A stretch of DNA of 64,000 nucleotides from the NCBI GenBank assembly GCA_037954235.1, contig JBBMOA010000020.1:21210677-21274676 (forward strand), in the 5' to 3' direction. Positions within the stretch are counted from its first letter, which is position 1; each line of letters opens with the position of its first letter. This stretch comes from Aulostomus chinensis (lineage: Eukaryota; Chordata; Actinopteri; Syngnathiformes; Aulostomidae). Of the stretch, positions 1 through 12,796 are shown piece after piece. The notes below the pieces were generated by a model that made no database searches, was not told where the DNA came from, and worked only from the letters and a program-made list of their open reading frames with translations. The position numbers and the translations under genes were made by a program.

Positions 1-1538
1 TCTCACAATTTGCCATGATCATTGCTGCTAAAGTTGCGGTTCTTGACACACAAACTAGACATGAACATCGGAGAGGTTTACTACAACCAAAAGGTAAATC
101 AGTTTCTACACACCTAAATCTACAGTACAACTCAATTTACTCCACTTTCCTTCACCAAAATAATCTTGGTGAGGCAGATAATGCTTCATTTTTGGTTTCT
201 GCAGTAGGGAATGAGACTAGATTGACTTCAGTTCGTAATCTACGACTCTATGAATGCATATATAAAGACCAAAAACTCCCTGACTGGGGGGCTGATTATG
301 CATGAGCAGACAATCAAGCTTTGTTATCATCAAGTTATTGAAAATGAAAATGTTATCAAACTGGATCCAAAGAGCAGAACTGAATGTTCATCCTTTATTT
401 GGGGTCCCCATTACGCACAGACAAAACGCTTGTTGTATTCCTGGGATCCTGATTTCTGGGAAAGCGAGGAATTCACATTGTGTCAACGACAAAGGCCCCA
501 GTGTGATGTGATGATGCCGCAAAAATAATGAGTAGAGGCCATGAAACGAATACATTTGTCATGCATGAGCATTACTAACTGGCATAGCACAGATAAAATC
601 ACTGTGTAGAGGTCTGATTCCAGCACTGAAGCACTGACGAGTTAGGTTCACTGCCCTCGGATCTCGTGACACGTCTTAATGAGTGGTTCACCAGAAAGGG
701 ACAGTTACATGCAAGAGAAAAGGCATCTCATCTCTTGGTTTAATGGAGGTGTGGTGATTAGCCTGAATAGGATAGATTCCCTGAGTAATTTGATGTAATT
801 AAAAACCCAGTCAGTGCGCATTTTCTATTCTTATGGTGGTCTAATGCGACACATCTCTAAAGATTTCCCCGAGATGTACGGTGGAGTATGTTTAGGTTCA
901 ACTGCATCATTGAGCATGTAGATATTCTCTTATTTATCATTCTGGGGACGACTTAATGGTAAAACCACCCCAGCCTTAATATGTCTCAACCACAGGAGCG
1001 AAACTACAGACATAAAATCACAAAATCATACACAAATAACATTTTTAAAGGTTAAGTATCTAACTGTTAAGTTGCTGGAGTGGTTTGCTAAGTGGGAGTA
1101 AGGAGACTAATATTCTCTAATTCCACAAACCCCATTAAACACCTCAGCATATAATAGCAAAGATGTTATGCTAGTTCCCTTTCTAACAAGCTGGTTTCAA
1201 GAGGTGATTTACCATTATTCAGAACTCCTCGACAAAACTAATCAGGCAGGAATGCATCAGAGGGCCGAGCTGATGGATGACGCGATCGTCCACCACAGAT
1301 GGCTGACAGACTTCACCTTAGTGAGCCAGCGTTAGCACCCATCCCATTATACTGCCTGCTTGCTTCTTACTGCTATTTTTAAACTAAAATTTGACTGATT
1401 GAGCATGCCATGTAGGGAAAAAAAACAACAACAAAAAAAAACATGGGTGTAAAAATCCCAGGAGGCCTTCTATAATTTTCTGTCTGTTGTGCAGCCTAAA
1501 AGCTGAGGTGGTGTGTTGCTCTTTAGTTTTGGAAAGAA

Positions 1539-1557
1539 GGGGGGGGGGGGGGGGGGG
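1539..1557. repeat. Poly-G tract (19)
   Basis: Uninterrupted G run read directly. Confidence 0.9.
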
Positions 1558-1693
1558 CGCGACGAGCCCATTTATCATAGAAAACACAGCACCAGATCCA
1601 CTTTAATTGCAATGGCTGGCTAGTCAATCCTGTGAAAATCCAAAATCTGTCTACTACCCATGAAGGACTCCAGGGAATTAGAGTTTATATGTG

Positions 1694-1695
<2 letters not shown>

Positions 1696-1747
<52 letters not shown>
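1696..1747. repeat. GT microsatellite
   Basis: About 26 GT units. Confidence 0.95.
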
Positions 1748-1749
<2 letters not shown>

Positions 1750-2138
1750 AATTTAATGACTATTTCTGTTCATAATTGTGTAATTACATAATCTGGTTTT
1801 CCTTTGGTAAATCAGCCACAAGAAGAAACGCCACATATTGATTTTCTGTTTAGTGATTAAAATGGGTACAATGAAATCTTATTTCATTGTAGCTGCGTGC
1901 ATTGATTCGCTCAGACCGTCTCTGACCTTCTCTTGCCCTCTCTTGACAACATTGACAATGGACCCATCTGTGAATAAAATGCAGTTTCATTAGGCTCAAA
2001 ACCCATCCACATAAAAACCAGGCACATGCATGAGATACAAGTGCACAGAACAGCACCCACAATTGAGTGGAAAAGCATCATTGACAGGAAGAATTTCTGC
2101 TTCCTGAGCACAGAACACAAACTTTTTAAAATAAAACT

Positions 2139-2390
2139 TCATCCATCCATTTTCCCTACCGCTTTTCCATTAAGGGTCGCCGCGGCTGGAGCCTATCCCA
2201 AATGACAGTGGGCGAGAAGCAGGGTTCACCCTGGACGGGTCACCAGTCCGTCGCAGGGCCATCAGGAGCAATTAGGGGCTCAGTATCTTGCTCAAGGAGA
2301 CTTGGACATGGTCACCGGGGGAAGAGAGGATTGAACCAGCGACCCTTCGGTTGATAGAAAGCCACTCTACCTCTGAGCCATGCCGCCACT
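2139..2390 (-). mobile_element. tRNA-derived SINE
   Basis: On the minus strand the head has an A-box-like TGGCTCAGAGGTAGAG and a B-box GGTTCAATCC. The body has the fish-typical CTGGTGACCCGTCCAGGGTG and GGATAGGCTCCAGC, and it ends in AAAATGGATGGATG. Confidence 0.8.
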
Positions 2391-3892
2391 TTACTTAAAA
2401 TCTAATCTAAAAATTAAAATCATCTGATGATCAATCAACAAAATATTTTAGCAAGAGAGCCTTCTAGTAGGATGGAACAAAATATCAACACTGTATTATA
2501 TCAAAATACCTTCTCTTGGGATACAGTGTCGATACACTGACCCAAAATAAATATTTTTTATTTGCAACAGCCGGAGTTCGTTGCACGTGTGTTGTTTTCA
2601 TCTCAGTTTATTCTTTGAAACTGAAACTACGATGCAGCATCAAAACACACCATTCCTGCATTTTAAGGCATACTAGTTGTTCAGTTACACAGATATAAAG
2701 TATTGTAGTAAGTAAATATCGTATTAACTCCCTTGTAATATTATGATTATCATAGAATTGCTGAATGGTGATACTATGATTATAATAAGCAAATAATCAT
2801 GTGTTACTCTGAGATTCCCACACTGGCTTCTAAGCTTAACAAATCTTTGTCAAAGCGTGAAGAAGTGATTTTTTTTGTATTTTCCGAGGGAACCGCTCAT
2901 CTGTATCACATTAAGCTTGACATCTGATAACGGATTAGCCGTTCAGAACTGGACATTTCCAGCATTGTAAATTTTCCTGTCCTGCTTTGAAAAGCTTCCC
3001 TCAGCCTTCCCTTTCCCTCGCATCACCTTCCTTACATTCTTAGAAATCATAACTTGTAGTCTTTGGGCACACACGGAGGCAATGAGCAGCAACGTCCAGG
3101 CCAACTCTCCAGGCTCATCTCTTTCAGGCAGAAACCTAAGCGGTTTGCAGTGATATATAGTTATCTGACTTGCACAGTAATAAAGAACAGACATTAACAG
3201 CCAGAAAGGAGGATCACTGCCCAACCTAAATATGTCTACAAAAGCAGCAGCTACTATACATGGTGTTCTACTGGGATTGAAAAGACTCAGAACACAGATA
3301 GAATATACAGAGAGAGTGATGTCAGCTCATCTGTACTCTAAAACAATAAATGGAAGCTAGGAGCATCATGGATGATTTTACATTCATTTCACGCTTGGTG
3401 CTACAATGATCCAAGAGGCATCTGTGCCCACAAAATGGCAGCTTATGCTCAGCACTTATTCCCTGAGGGCTTTGCATGGATTTTATTAGTGAGTGCTGCA
3501 GGGTGTCAGAGAGAGCAACTCAAGATTGCTTTTGGATGGTAGCCATGAAGCAGCTCGGAGAATCAGTGTCCAGTTGTAATAACCAATAACATCTCCACTA
3601 TCCCAGTTTTACTTTCAGGCAAGGTGCTTTGTTTTCTGCTGTTGACCACTGGCGCGTTCTAATTTTAGCCCCTAGGAGGCTTAAGAAATATTGCATCTGA
3701 GGAACGAGGTGCCATTTATCACCTGAAGCCTGTGCCAGATGCGTTTCAGGAGGATTTGCTGTGAATCTACTATGAACTGAATTGTGCAACCTTCTTCTCC
3801 ATCTAGTCTTTTATTGCTTTAATGATGAAAAGAAATGCATTTAGAATTTGATTTGAGAACATTAATTCTCATCTACTAAGGAAGGATGAACC

Positions 3893-4183
3893 GTCCACCC
3901 ATTGCCTGTCGCAGGGGGCTGCAGTCATCAGGCAACGGGCGGGTACACCCTGGACCAATCAGCAGTTCATCGCAGAGTCGACATATGGACACAAACAATC
4001 TTTCACAGTTAGGCAATTTAGAGACTCCAACTGCCCCAGCGTGCATGTTTTTGGACAGGGGAGAGACCCAAGCAGACACTGGGAGAACATGCAAAGTCCA
4101 CATAGCAAGGCCCCAACTGGCCTTTGGATCTGAACCCAGAACCTTCGTGATGTGAGGCAACAGTGCTAACTGCTGCAACACCA
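3893..4183 (-). mobile_element. tRNA-derived SINE, diverged
   Basis: Minus-strand head GCAGTTAGCACTGTTGCCTCA with B-box GGTTCAGATCC, and a body containing the same CCAGGGTGTACCC and GCGACAGGCAATGG blocks as the other copies. Confidence 0.7.
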
Positions 4184-4252
4184 GACAAAAATCTATCACA
4201 TGGTAATTTTTAACATTGAAAAGTGCTCTATATAAAATGGTCAACAAACTAG

Positions 4253-4330
4253 ACCAGTGATTCCCAAACTGTGGGCCGCCGCCCCTCTGGTGGGCTGTGA
4301 AAGTATTGCAAGAGGGCCGCCAAATCATTT
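4253..4330 (+). repeat. Fragment resembling a hAT-type element end
   Basis: The sequence CAGTGATTCCCAAACTGTGG followed by CGCC and GGGGC-like alternations resembles the terminal part of hAT (Charlie-type) non-autonomous elements. Only one end is seen. Confidence 0.4.
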
Positions 4331-6002
4331 CTGAAACAGAATGATTTTTATGGGTGTTGGAAAAGCATCCATCCATCAATCTATTTTCTACCGACTGACT
4401 ACTGACTTGGAAAAGAACTACACCCCTTAAACTTTACGTCCCATGCCAACAGGGGGCAGCATGAGTTACGGTGTGCACCCCACTGTAAAAGACATAAGCT
4501 AACATATGAACTCTGGTCGCGTTAAACAATTACTCACCTTTGTTGGGTAGAGTAGAGTAGTTTATGTATCTTGAGGTGTTGTTTACAGTAAAATGGAACA
4601 TGAGCTACTACCTGGGTCTCTCATGGTGAAGGAGGAGCTGAGCTAGAGGGCAGCTTTCTCAGTTTCCCCAGATGCAAAATATTCCAGCCCTAAACCGTGG
4701 TCAACGGCTTTGGGTAGAGACCAAAAGAAAGAAATGACTGATACAAGTGACTAAAAGGAGTTTTCGTCATAGGATGGCTAGGCTAAGCTTTAGAGAGACA
4801 TCATTTACTTTTTGAGGCAGCTGAGTAGAGCTGCTCCTCCTTTGCACCACAGTCACTCACTATAATCCCTTGAGGTACAAACTGGTATCATGACATGAAA
4901 ACAGGCCAGCGACAAATGGTTAGCAATTTAACAAATGGCACCTTTAAGAGGTGTTATGAACGAGGCTGAAGAAGGGATGAAATGACCGATGGCAAAACAG
5001 GTGAAAGAAGTACAGAGAAAGGGAATGTGAAGAATTACAGTCAGAGCCTTTGCTTCAGCAGTTCAAGGTTTTTACAGCTCACTTAGATTAAAGGAGCATG
5101 TAAACTGGGCAGCTGTTTGCGAACTCTGTTCTTTGAAATGTTGAGGTCAGCTCTTGTAAAGTTATGGAATTCTATCCATCCAACCAAGGCTTTTTTAGTG
5201 AACACAGTAGGTCTTCTGTCCTTGTAAACACAAAAGGCAGAAATGGGCAAAGTCAAGTTAATAGTCTTCAACAGTGCTTTGTGTTTCTTAAACAAAAGTG
5301 TCCTCTTAATAACCCATTTCTTCATGCACAGAGACAAAACAGCACGTCACAGGCTGTGTGCCTGTTGTCCTTTTGTCCTGAGCAAAAATCAAATCCAGGC
5401 CATCCTTTTATGCAGTGACTACTTCAGCCTGAGGTAAAAAGGAAGCGGGGTGTGTTTATTATGACTTTAAATATCCCATCAAGGCCTTGCAATGGATTGA
5501 CATTGGCATTGGGGAGAGGAGCTGTCTGTTTAATGTGTTGTGAGATACAAGCAGGGGAGAGGCAAGACACAGCGGTGTTCCATCTACATGAATGCAGCCT
5601 GGTGACGGTTGCCTTGGGCGTGCTATTGAGTGAATGCTGAGGACACATTATGCATCGCGCGTACATCGTTATTCTTTTCTTCCACAAACGGTTAAACAGC
5701 TGAATAACGACAATATCATCTCACGGAAAAAAAACAAAACACTGGCAGACCATGACAAGGGAGGAGTGCGAACAGCCTCAAAATTCCAACAATTGCAACA
5801 GGAAATGAAAGTGAGATCTGGCTAAAGTTACATGACAACCTTTAGGAAACGCACTTATATCCATCATTTTCAAAGCCAGACAAGGAGATGGAGCCCCTTC
5901 TGTGTGCATTACAGCCCTCCACACCCCTATCAAATAGCAGAATGCTAGTTAGCTAAGCTGCTATGGATGTTAACAGTGTTGTAATTAATGAGTCAGATAC
6001 AT

Positions 6003-6259
6003 CTTGGAAATGTCTTCCCTGAGCAGGCGCAGTGATTTGACACAGCACCTCAAAAGCCCTGTCGTAACTTCAGTCAACATACAAAAACACCTGTTGATCA
6101 CTAGAAGAACAAACACTGCTACTAATCGTGATCAATGTTGTAGGAGAGGATGAGGAAATAAAGATCGGGTAGAGAAAGGCTAGACCAAGACCCCAATCCT
6201 GATCTATCTGAGCCAGAATATGCACAAAGGGGGAAGTGTAGGCTTTAGAAGCTGAGACA
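6003..6259. repeat. Dispersed repeat, copy A
   Basis: Shares CTGAGCAGGC, GTGATT, ACACCTCAAAA-like, GAGAGGATGAGGA, CTGATCTATCTGAGCCAGAA and GAAGCTGAG, in the same order, with 23664-23888. Family unknown. Confidence 0.65.
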
Positions 6260-9200
6260 GCAAGATAGGAAGTGAGGCTGAGGCAGTGGAAGTAATTCCA
6301 GGTGTGAATCTGATAAAATAATATCTCATAAGTTTACTTTTTTTTTTTAATATTAAATGTGAATCACAACACCTGTTCTATTCACACAGGCCAAAACCAT
6401 TTTGGAGATATGTCTATTTGACTGTTTTAACAGGCTGCGCCCATGCACCACCGCTACCATTCACTGCAGCTGAGCTAACGACCAATTAGTCACCCGGTGG
6501 GGGCCTGGGCTCAATCATGGCCACACAGAGGAAAGAAGGGTATTTATCGACTAGTCTGACATTAAAAGTGATGAAAAAAACAAAACAAAACCCACAATTC
6601 CCAAAAAGTTGGCATGCTTTTTTAAGCAAGCTATTCAAAATGCCTCCTGACTGTCACAGGGGAAAAAAGACAGCTGATTTGAGCAAGACTAAAGACTCAA
6701 GACTAAATAGAGAAACTGGGGGTCTTAATTATGAATGAAAGGAAGGCACTCTACATGAACTGGATCCTTGTGGTGATGCACTAAAAATGAACCCGGGGCT
6801 GAGGCCTAGCTAATGGACTCAGGGTATTCTGCTCCTTCTGCGAATGAGCGGCCAGAGAGGGAGAGGGGAGGCCCACATCCTTCTTCCAATTCTCTGGTGC
6901 ATTCTCCATCTATAAGCGGCTTTAACCACAGCCACTGCTTTTTTACACCTAATTGGAAATATCTTTAACCCTTTAAAAGCCTTTCCTGTAACTTTGTCCA
7001 CAGTTCCAAATTGTACATCTCACTCCTGCCACCACTTTCTGGAATATCTGAATGTCACAGGCAATTCTCAGCTCTTGGCAAACAGAATAAAAGGGATGGA
7101 CAGCGAGTGGGAGAGGTAGCCCAGATAAAAGCCCTGTAGAAGTGCAGATACCAACCCAGCTCCAGATAGGCTTCTCCCTGCAGGTAATGATCTCGGATAA
7201 CTTTAACCTTCAAGTTGTCCTAACCCTATGAAAGGAGGAAGGGAAAGTCAACAACCCTGAAATTACCTGGCTGCATCAGGTGCTATTTCATAAACAGTAT
7301 CAGCACAAATCTCCTCTGCCAGACGCGCTGTGCTTCAGTTACAAGGCTGTGTATAATATCTTGAGAAATAACTGACTCTGTGATCAATTAGCCTAATAGC
7401 TGCCTTGCTGAGGTGCTCCAGGTGAGAACTGGCTGCCAATGACACAAATTAATCACCTAAGTTTGGCTAATTAATTAAGCCTCTGGTGGAGGCTGATAAT
7501 GACTCTCCCAAGAGCGTCTAAATTGGTGGTCCGCAACTGTGACATTTGGATTTGTAGATAAAGACTGCAGCTAGAAGGAGCACATTGGAGCCCACTGTTG
7601 GCTTTTACCCTTACTAGAGAATGAGGGAGGTCTTTCAGGACAGAGCTTAGTTAGGTAAGGGAACGGAAAAAATAATTCCAGGGAATAATCAGTTATCAAG
7701 AAAAGAAAAAAAAAACGCTACTTTTATGGAGGTAGACATCAGTATCAGACTTAATAGATGAACAATCACGACACATTCAGGTTCTAATCAAAAACCAGGG
7801 TAGACTACCACCCATTTGTGGATGTTTTATCAAATGTTGAATTAGCCCTGTGGCAGCGTACAGAAGCCCAAAAGATGAAAGCCTTTTTTGACAACAGCGT
7901 AGCCGACGTTTGGACCGAGCAAGTCAAGGTTAAGAGCTCCGTCGAGTCTACAGAGACAAAAATGAAAAGTGGCATCTCTGAGTTCCTTGATAACTTTTTC
8001 AGTCCTAAATGGAGGAGAATGCTGGCAGGCGATGTTTCTATGGAGCGATCAATTATCTCTCACTTCTTGTCAATATATGTTTGTTGGTTGTTTTTTTTTG
8101 TTTTTTTGCTACAGCTATAGGTCCTTTTCCCAGCAGACTAGTTTAAGTGGGAAAATCTCAGTTGGAAATACTGACATTAATAATGATGAGTGATCATGCA
8201 CAATTGCAGAGCCCTGCGTCTGGCTCACCAAAAAGTGAATGAAGCCATTATTAATGTTATTAAATCAATCTTTACTTTTCCTGCTTTGACAAGTCAAAAT
8301 GCCTGCGATGAAAAGGGCCCATTTAGATTATAGTAAGTGACTGATTTAATACATTACATTAGGTGAAGTGTGGATAATATGCTCAACATTTTAACCCATT
8401 CCCCATGGAATTCAAATTTGATCAGCCTGGCCTGGATTTATGGGAGACTAATAACGTCCTGTATTACTGCATTGGAGAGTTTATAATTTGAGGCTGAAAT
8501 CATACAATTAGGGGAAAATATTCTCACAGTACAGCACAGCTGCTGTTTCCTGCCACACCAGGGCAAGATAAATGACTGAGGACTAAAGCCCTGAGTCTAC
8601 AGTATGTATGGTGGCCAACAGAGGCCCTCATCTCTTAAGAGGGGACCATCTTCCCCTGAAGAAGGAATGGTTTACCCACACAGTAGGGGTTCTGTTAGCA
8701 GCACTCTCACAAGAGACAAGCACCACCTTGTGTTGTACGGGTGAACTACAAACTAGTTCAAGCTCAATGACAAGTATACTGTTCATGTGTTTTTGTTGTT
8801 TTTGTATTTATAAAGCTTACTGCTTCAGCTACAATAATAATCATCACGTTTCCCAGGATGGAACTTTTTTGACAAATGATTTATTAACTATGAGTAGGAA
8901 AGAAACTAAGAATGTGTAACAACACACGCCACACACATACACACACACTCAGTCTACACACTCATGTATTGTTATATCGTCTGCTTCACTTGACGTCTGG
9001 GTAATGGCACCTCTTTTCTGAAAGCACATTTTATTTTCCATGTATTTGCCAGGTGAAGGCCGGAGGGCATCTTTCAGTTTACATGTAAATCCTGCTTACT
9101 TACCTGCTTATTTGTTCAGGTGACATCCTCATTAGTCTGCCCCCTGCCCATACCTGGCCCTCCCTTCACCCTTAGGCACCCGTTATTTGCCACAGGTGGG

Positions 9201-9992
9201 CATGTAATTGCTCCATGGCGTGGTCATGTTCAGAGTGGTTAGGTGTGAGTAGTTGCACTAATGAGGCCGCTCACAGCGTTTCTTCTACACCGGTGAGGTG
9301 TGTGTGTGTGTGTGTGTGTGAGATTAAAGCAGGTGTGTGGCATCACATACATCTGGTATACTGCTGTAATACAACACAGCTGTCCGCTGTGCCGCGACGG
9401 AAAAAAGGAAGAGTCAAACGCCTGTTTTGCAGAATATTGGAGGCGGGAATATTCAGCAGCTGTTTTGCCTCATCGTCAGTATACAAGTACAAGGAGACAT
9501 AATATGTGGCACCTTTGTTGCCAAATGGAACAATATATGAACTGATACACTGATGTCACAATATACCAGTGTCATTAAGCACTGTTTAAACAAGTGACCA
9601 GTCACAATGTCGGTGTCTTTTTGTACTGCAATGCCTTAGAATCTCGAGGTAGGCCAGCATGTCAAACTGTGAGGTAGAAGATTACACAGAAACATTTTTA
9701 CTTTATGTGCTCGTGACTATTACAGTGGTGAAATTCATGAACCAACAATGTGGCTGAAACCACTCCTCTGTGCGAGTTCTTGAACCACAGCTGCTCAAGA
9801 GTTTGTGAACCTTGATTCTGTACCCTGAAATGCGCTCTCCAAAGTTTTAAATTGAACCGTTGCATCACAGAAGGTGTTGCACAATGGAAGTCGCAGACCA
9901 ACCACAGCTCTAGTAGGAATAAAACAGCTGGGTAAGTAATAAAAGTCAGTTGCCCATATTGAGACTGGATGTATGAGACTAGAACAATGGAA

Positions 9993-10006
9993 CCCCCCCC
10001 CCCCCC
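9993..10006. repeat. Poly-C tract (14)
   Basis: Uninterrupted C run. Confidence 0.9.
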
Positions 10007-12673
10007 TCCTCCAAAAAAACGAAAGACAGAGGAATGGGGAATGAGATGTAGTCACTGTTTGCCAGAAAGACGACAAAATATATATCAAGCCTTTCTGCAA
10101 ACCAGATTGAAGAGTTTGGAACAAGTAAATTGTTGGTGAGAACACAGAACGGTAAGAGTCATGAGTGGGTATGGAACCCATTGTGTAGACCGTGTGTGTC
10201 TTCCAGTACTCACTAGTGGTGCACCGTTTCTCAGTGGCCTCGCCCTGAGAGCTGCTCTTGGTTGGCTCCTCTCCTGCAGAGTGCTGCTTTCTGGTTACCA
10301 AAGAACTCGGAGCTGCCGTAAGTGGAGTTGGCGTCTGGTGGTCTGCAATTCCCACAGAGGATTAGTTACTATAACCAAACACAAGTCTTTGTGCTCTTGT
10401 AAGAGTGAAAACTATTCTGAAACACCATGTAAGAACACCGATTGATGTGATACTTGACAATAAGGAAAAAATGATGGCAGGCACAAATGTACGACTAGAA
10501 TATAATTTGCAGCTCTGACTGAAAGCTTCCTTCAATGCCAGCTCCTTCTCACGTGGAACCAAAAAGCAACAAGCTTGTGTGCGTTCTTGTGTTTTAATTC
10601 ACAATGGTTTTTAGGTTTCACTGAAAGCACGAGAGTGACAGGAAAGAAAAAACAGAGCTGAAGATGAAGACATGCAAAGAAATGAGACATTTACAACTCT
10701 GGCATCAAGAGATATTCAAGTTATTTTCCCAGATGGAAAATAGTTCCTTTCATTTTGTTGTAGGAGAAGAAATCCCCATGATGTACTGAGGGTTTTGAAC
10801 ACTGGATCTGGATATCATGTAGTGCTGGGCTAATTGATAGGTTTATAGCAGGACCTTGACTGGTGGATGAAATATTTATACTATTCCTCCTCTAGGACGG
10901 TTAACATCTACACTTGCAATATTCATTTAGCATCAAGTGCTTTTAGCTTCTAGGAGAGGAAATCAAAAGCAACAGAGTAACTTTAGAAAATTGCGTGCTG
11001 ACAAGTTTCCAGCTTGACATAGAAGTGTCAGGCCTTTGTGGCTCCAGTAGGAAGTCAATGGGCCCTTAGGGGGTAGGGCTTTTTGCACTGTGGATAGCGC
11101 TGTGAAAGAGAAAATGGTTCTTTTTGTACAGATCCTTCCCTACTCTTGGAAGCTTGAAAATAAATGATACCAGAAGGGAAGACCAGAACAAAACCGGACC
11201 AGATCTCTAAGTCATCTAATCTTAAATAAGAGCGCACACACACGCACAGACAGCTATGGCTCGACTTCAAAGCGCACAGCTATACCGACTTCAGCCATGT
11301 TAAGACATATTCATTAATAAATATTTAGTGGCCAGTACATTTACACACTTTCACATTGGTAAGTAGGAGCCCTGTGTTCACTGTGGGGAAGTGTTTGAAT
11401 TAGTCTATTCCCATGTGGGCAAGCATAGCAACAGGAATATTTGCATATGATTACATGCCTTTCTGCTTTAATATCTGGCAGCTTACATAAAAATCAAACA
11501 CTTAATAGCAGAAGTGTATCATTTAACTATATTGGCTGTGTTTGTTTTAATGTTCAGAAGACCAATTTAGACGTACAGTACATGCATTCACACCATAGGG
11601 CTGTTTGGTGAGCCGTGATGAGCCAAGCAGACGGCACCTAGTACTGAAGGTGCTGTTAGGAACACCAGGGCTGCAGGAGCCACTCCTCTCTACACCACCC
11701 ACACTCCATCAAGAGCCAAGGGGAAGCTGAGGGGTGTTCCACGCAGTGAGATTCATGGGTGAGTGATGTATGGTGAGCCTAAGACCAGACCTGTGCATCC
11801 TACAAATAATGACTTTTTTAACCTGGCTAGATCACCATGGTAACTAATTCAGCCAAGCTTCAGTTTCAGCTTGAAAACCATTTGTAAGAAGCGCCGCCCT
11901 TTAACACAGAAAAAAACTCCTCATAATGGGACAGTATCAGAACTAAATGCGACTCTTGACTATAATGTTAAAAATAAATAAATCAATCAATTATAAGAGC
12001 CTGAATTGTGCAGCAGTCATGTTGGATGGCTAATCCTGCTAACATTTTCCTCTCCAGCCTTTTTTGCAGCAACAGGGTTGCTTTTTGCTGTAATCGTTTT
12101 GTTTTTGGGTTTTTTTTACACTTCCCAACTCTCAATTATAAGGTAGGCGTTGTGCAATGCTTCCTTTTTGTGCAGAAGAAGAGTCTAATGATGTACCAAA
12201 CACTACTTTTCATGTAAGCATGCAAAGAGGCACAAGAAGTGAGTCTGGGTTGACACAGCAAGTTGCTAACCACCGTTGTGCTACTCATTATCTCTGACTT
12301 GAGCATTGGGTTTTGTCGAGCCAGCTCACCAAAAGAAAGCTCTGGCTCTGATGAAGTTGCTTGGTAGTGTAGCCCTCTGGGTTTCTACTCTCTAGTAACA
12401 GAAAAACAAATATTTTCTACAAAAAAACAAGAGGGGAAGAGAGTGTAAGGCCTGGAGGAAGAAAGGCCAAATGGACTTGCTAAATACTTAAAGTGAGTGA
12501 GTTCTCTCCAAAAATGTCTGTACATTTAAATTAAAATCTATGCTTTTAAGTCCTGTTATTTGTCTACATATTAGCCTGCTGAACAAATACTACCATGAAA
12601 TTTTTCCAAACTTTTAAAGCATAACCGTTTGTGTATTTCTGTATTCTAAACACGTTTAAAATCCTTTTCTCAC

Positions 12674-12796
12674 CCCTCTTCCTGCGCGCTTCCTTGATGT
12701 CTTCACACATGCGGTCGAACTCAGGATCCAGCTCAGAGGCAAAGATAGCATGGGCGGTGTCCTTTAAACTGCACGCTCGGTGTCGGATCACCTTGT
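12674..12796 (-). CDS. atad2b: ATAD2B coding exon 23: bromodomain end (residues 1023-1063)
   Basis: Encodes DKVIRHRACSLKDTAHAIFA and SELDPEFDRMCEDIKEARRK. It ends in phase 1 at GTGAGA, so at least one more exon must follow, further left. This is the last exon I can see. Confidence 0.96.

Larger units (their letters stand above)
1..12673. other. ATAD2B intron and/or 3' region; no exon recognised
   Basis: The gene must continue leftward because exon 23 ends in phase 1, but I find no stretch resembling the conserved C-terminal exons here. It holds two SINEs, a hAT-like fragment, microsatellites, a dispersed repeat copy at 6003-6259, and AT-rich sequence with homeodomain-type motifs at 7380-8560. 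The longer open frames here are not supported by any family resemblance. Confidence 0.7.

Noticed and set aside
3876..4379. 167-codon open frame, minus strand
   Set aside because: Covers a SINE and a hAT-like fragment; the frame is a by-product of the repeat.
7818..8120. 100-codon open frame, + strand
   Set aside because: No family resemblance, ends in a Phe/Leu-rich low-complexity tail, no convincing splice or promoter context; lies in the ATAD2B flank or intron.
9795..10355. 186-codon open frame, minus strand
   Set aside because: The longest open frame in the window, but the translation is low-similarity Ser/Thr/Pro mixture across a poly-C tract and matches nothing; chance frame.
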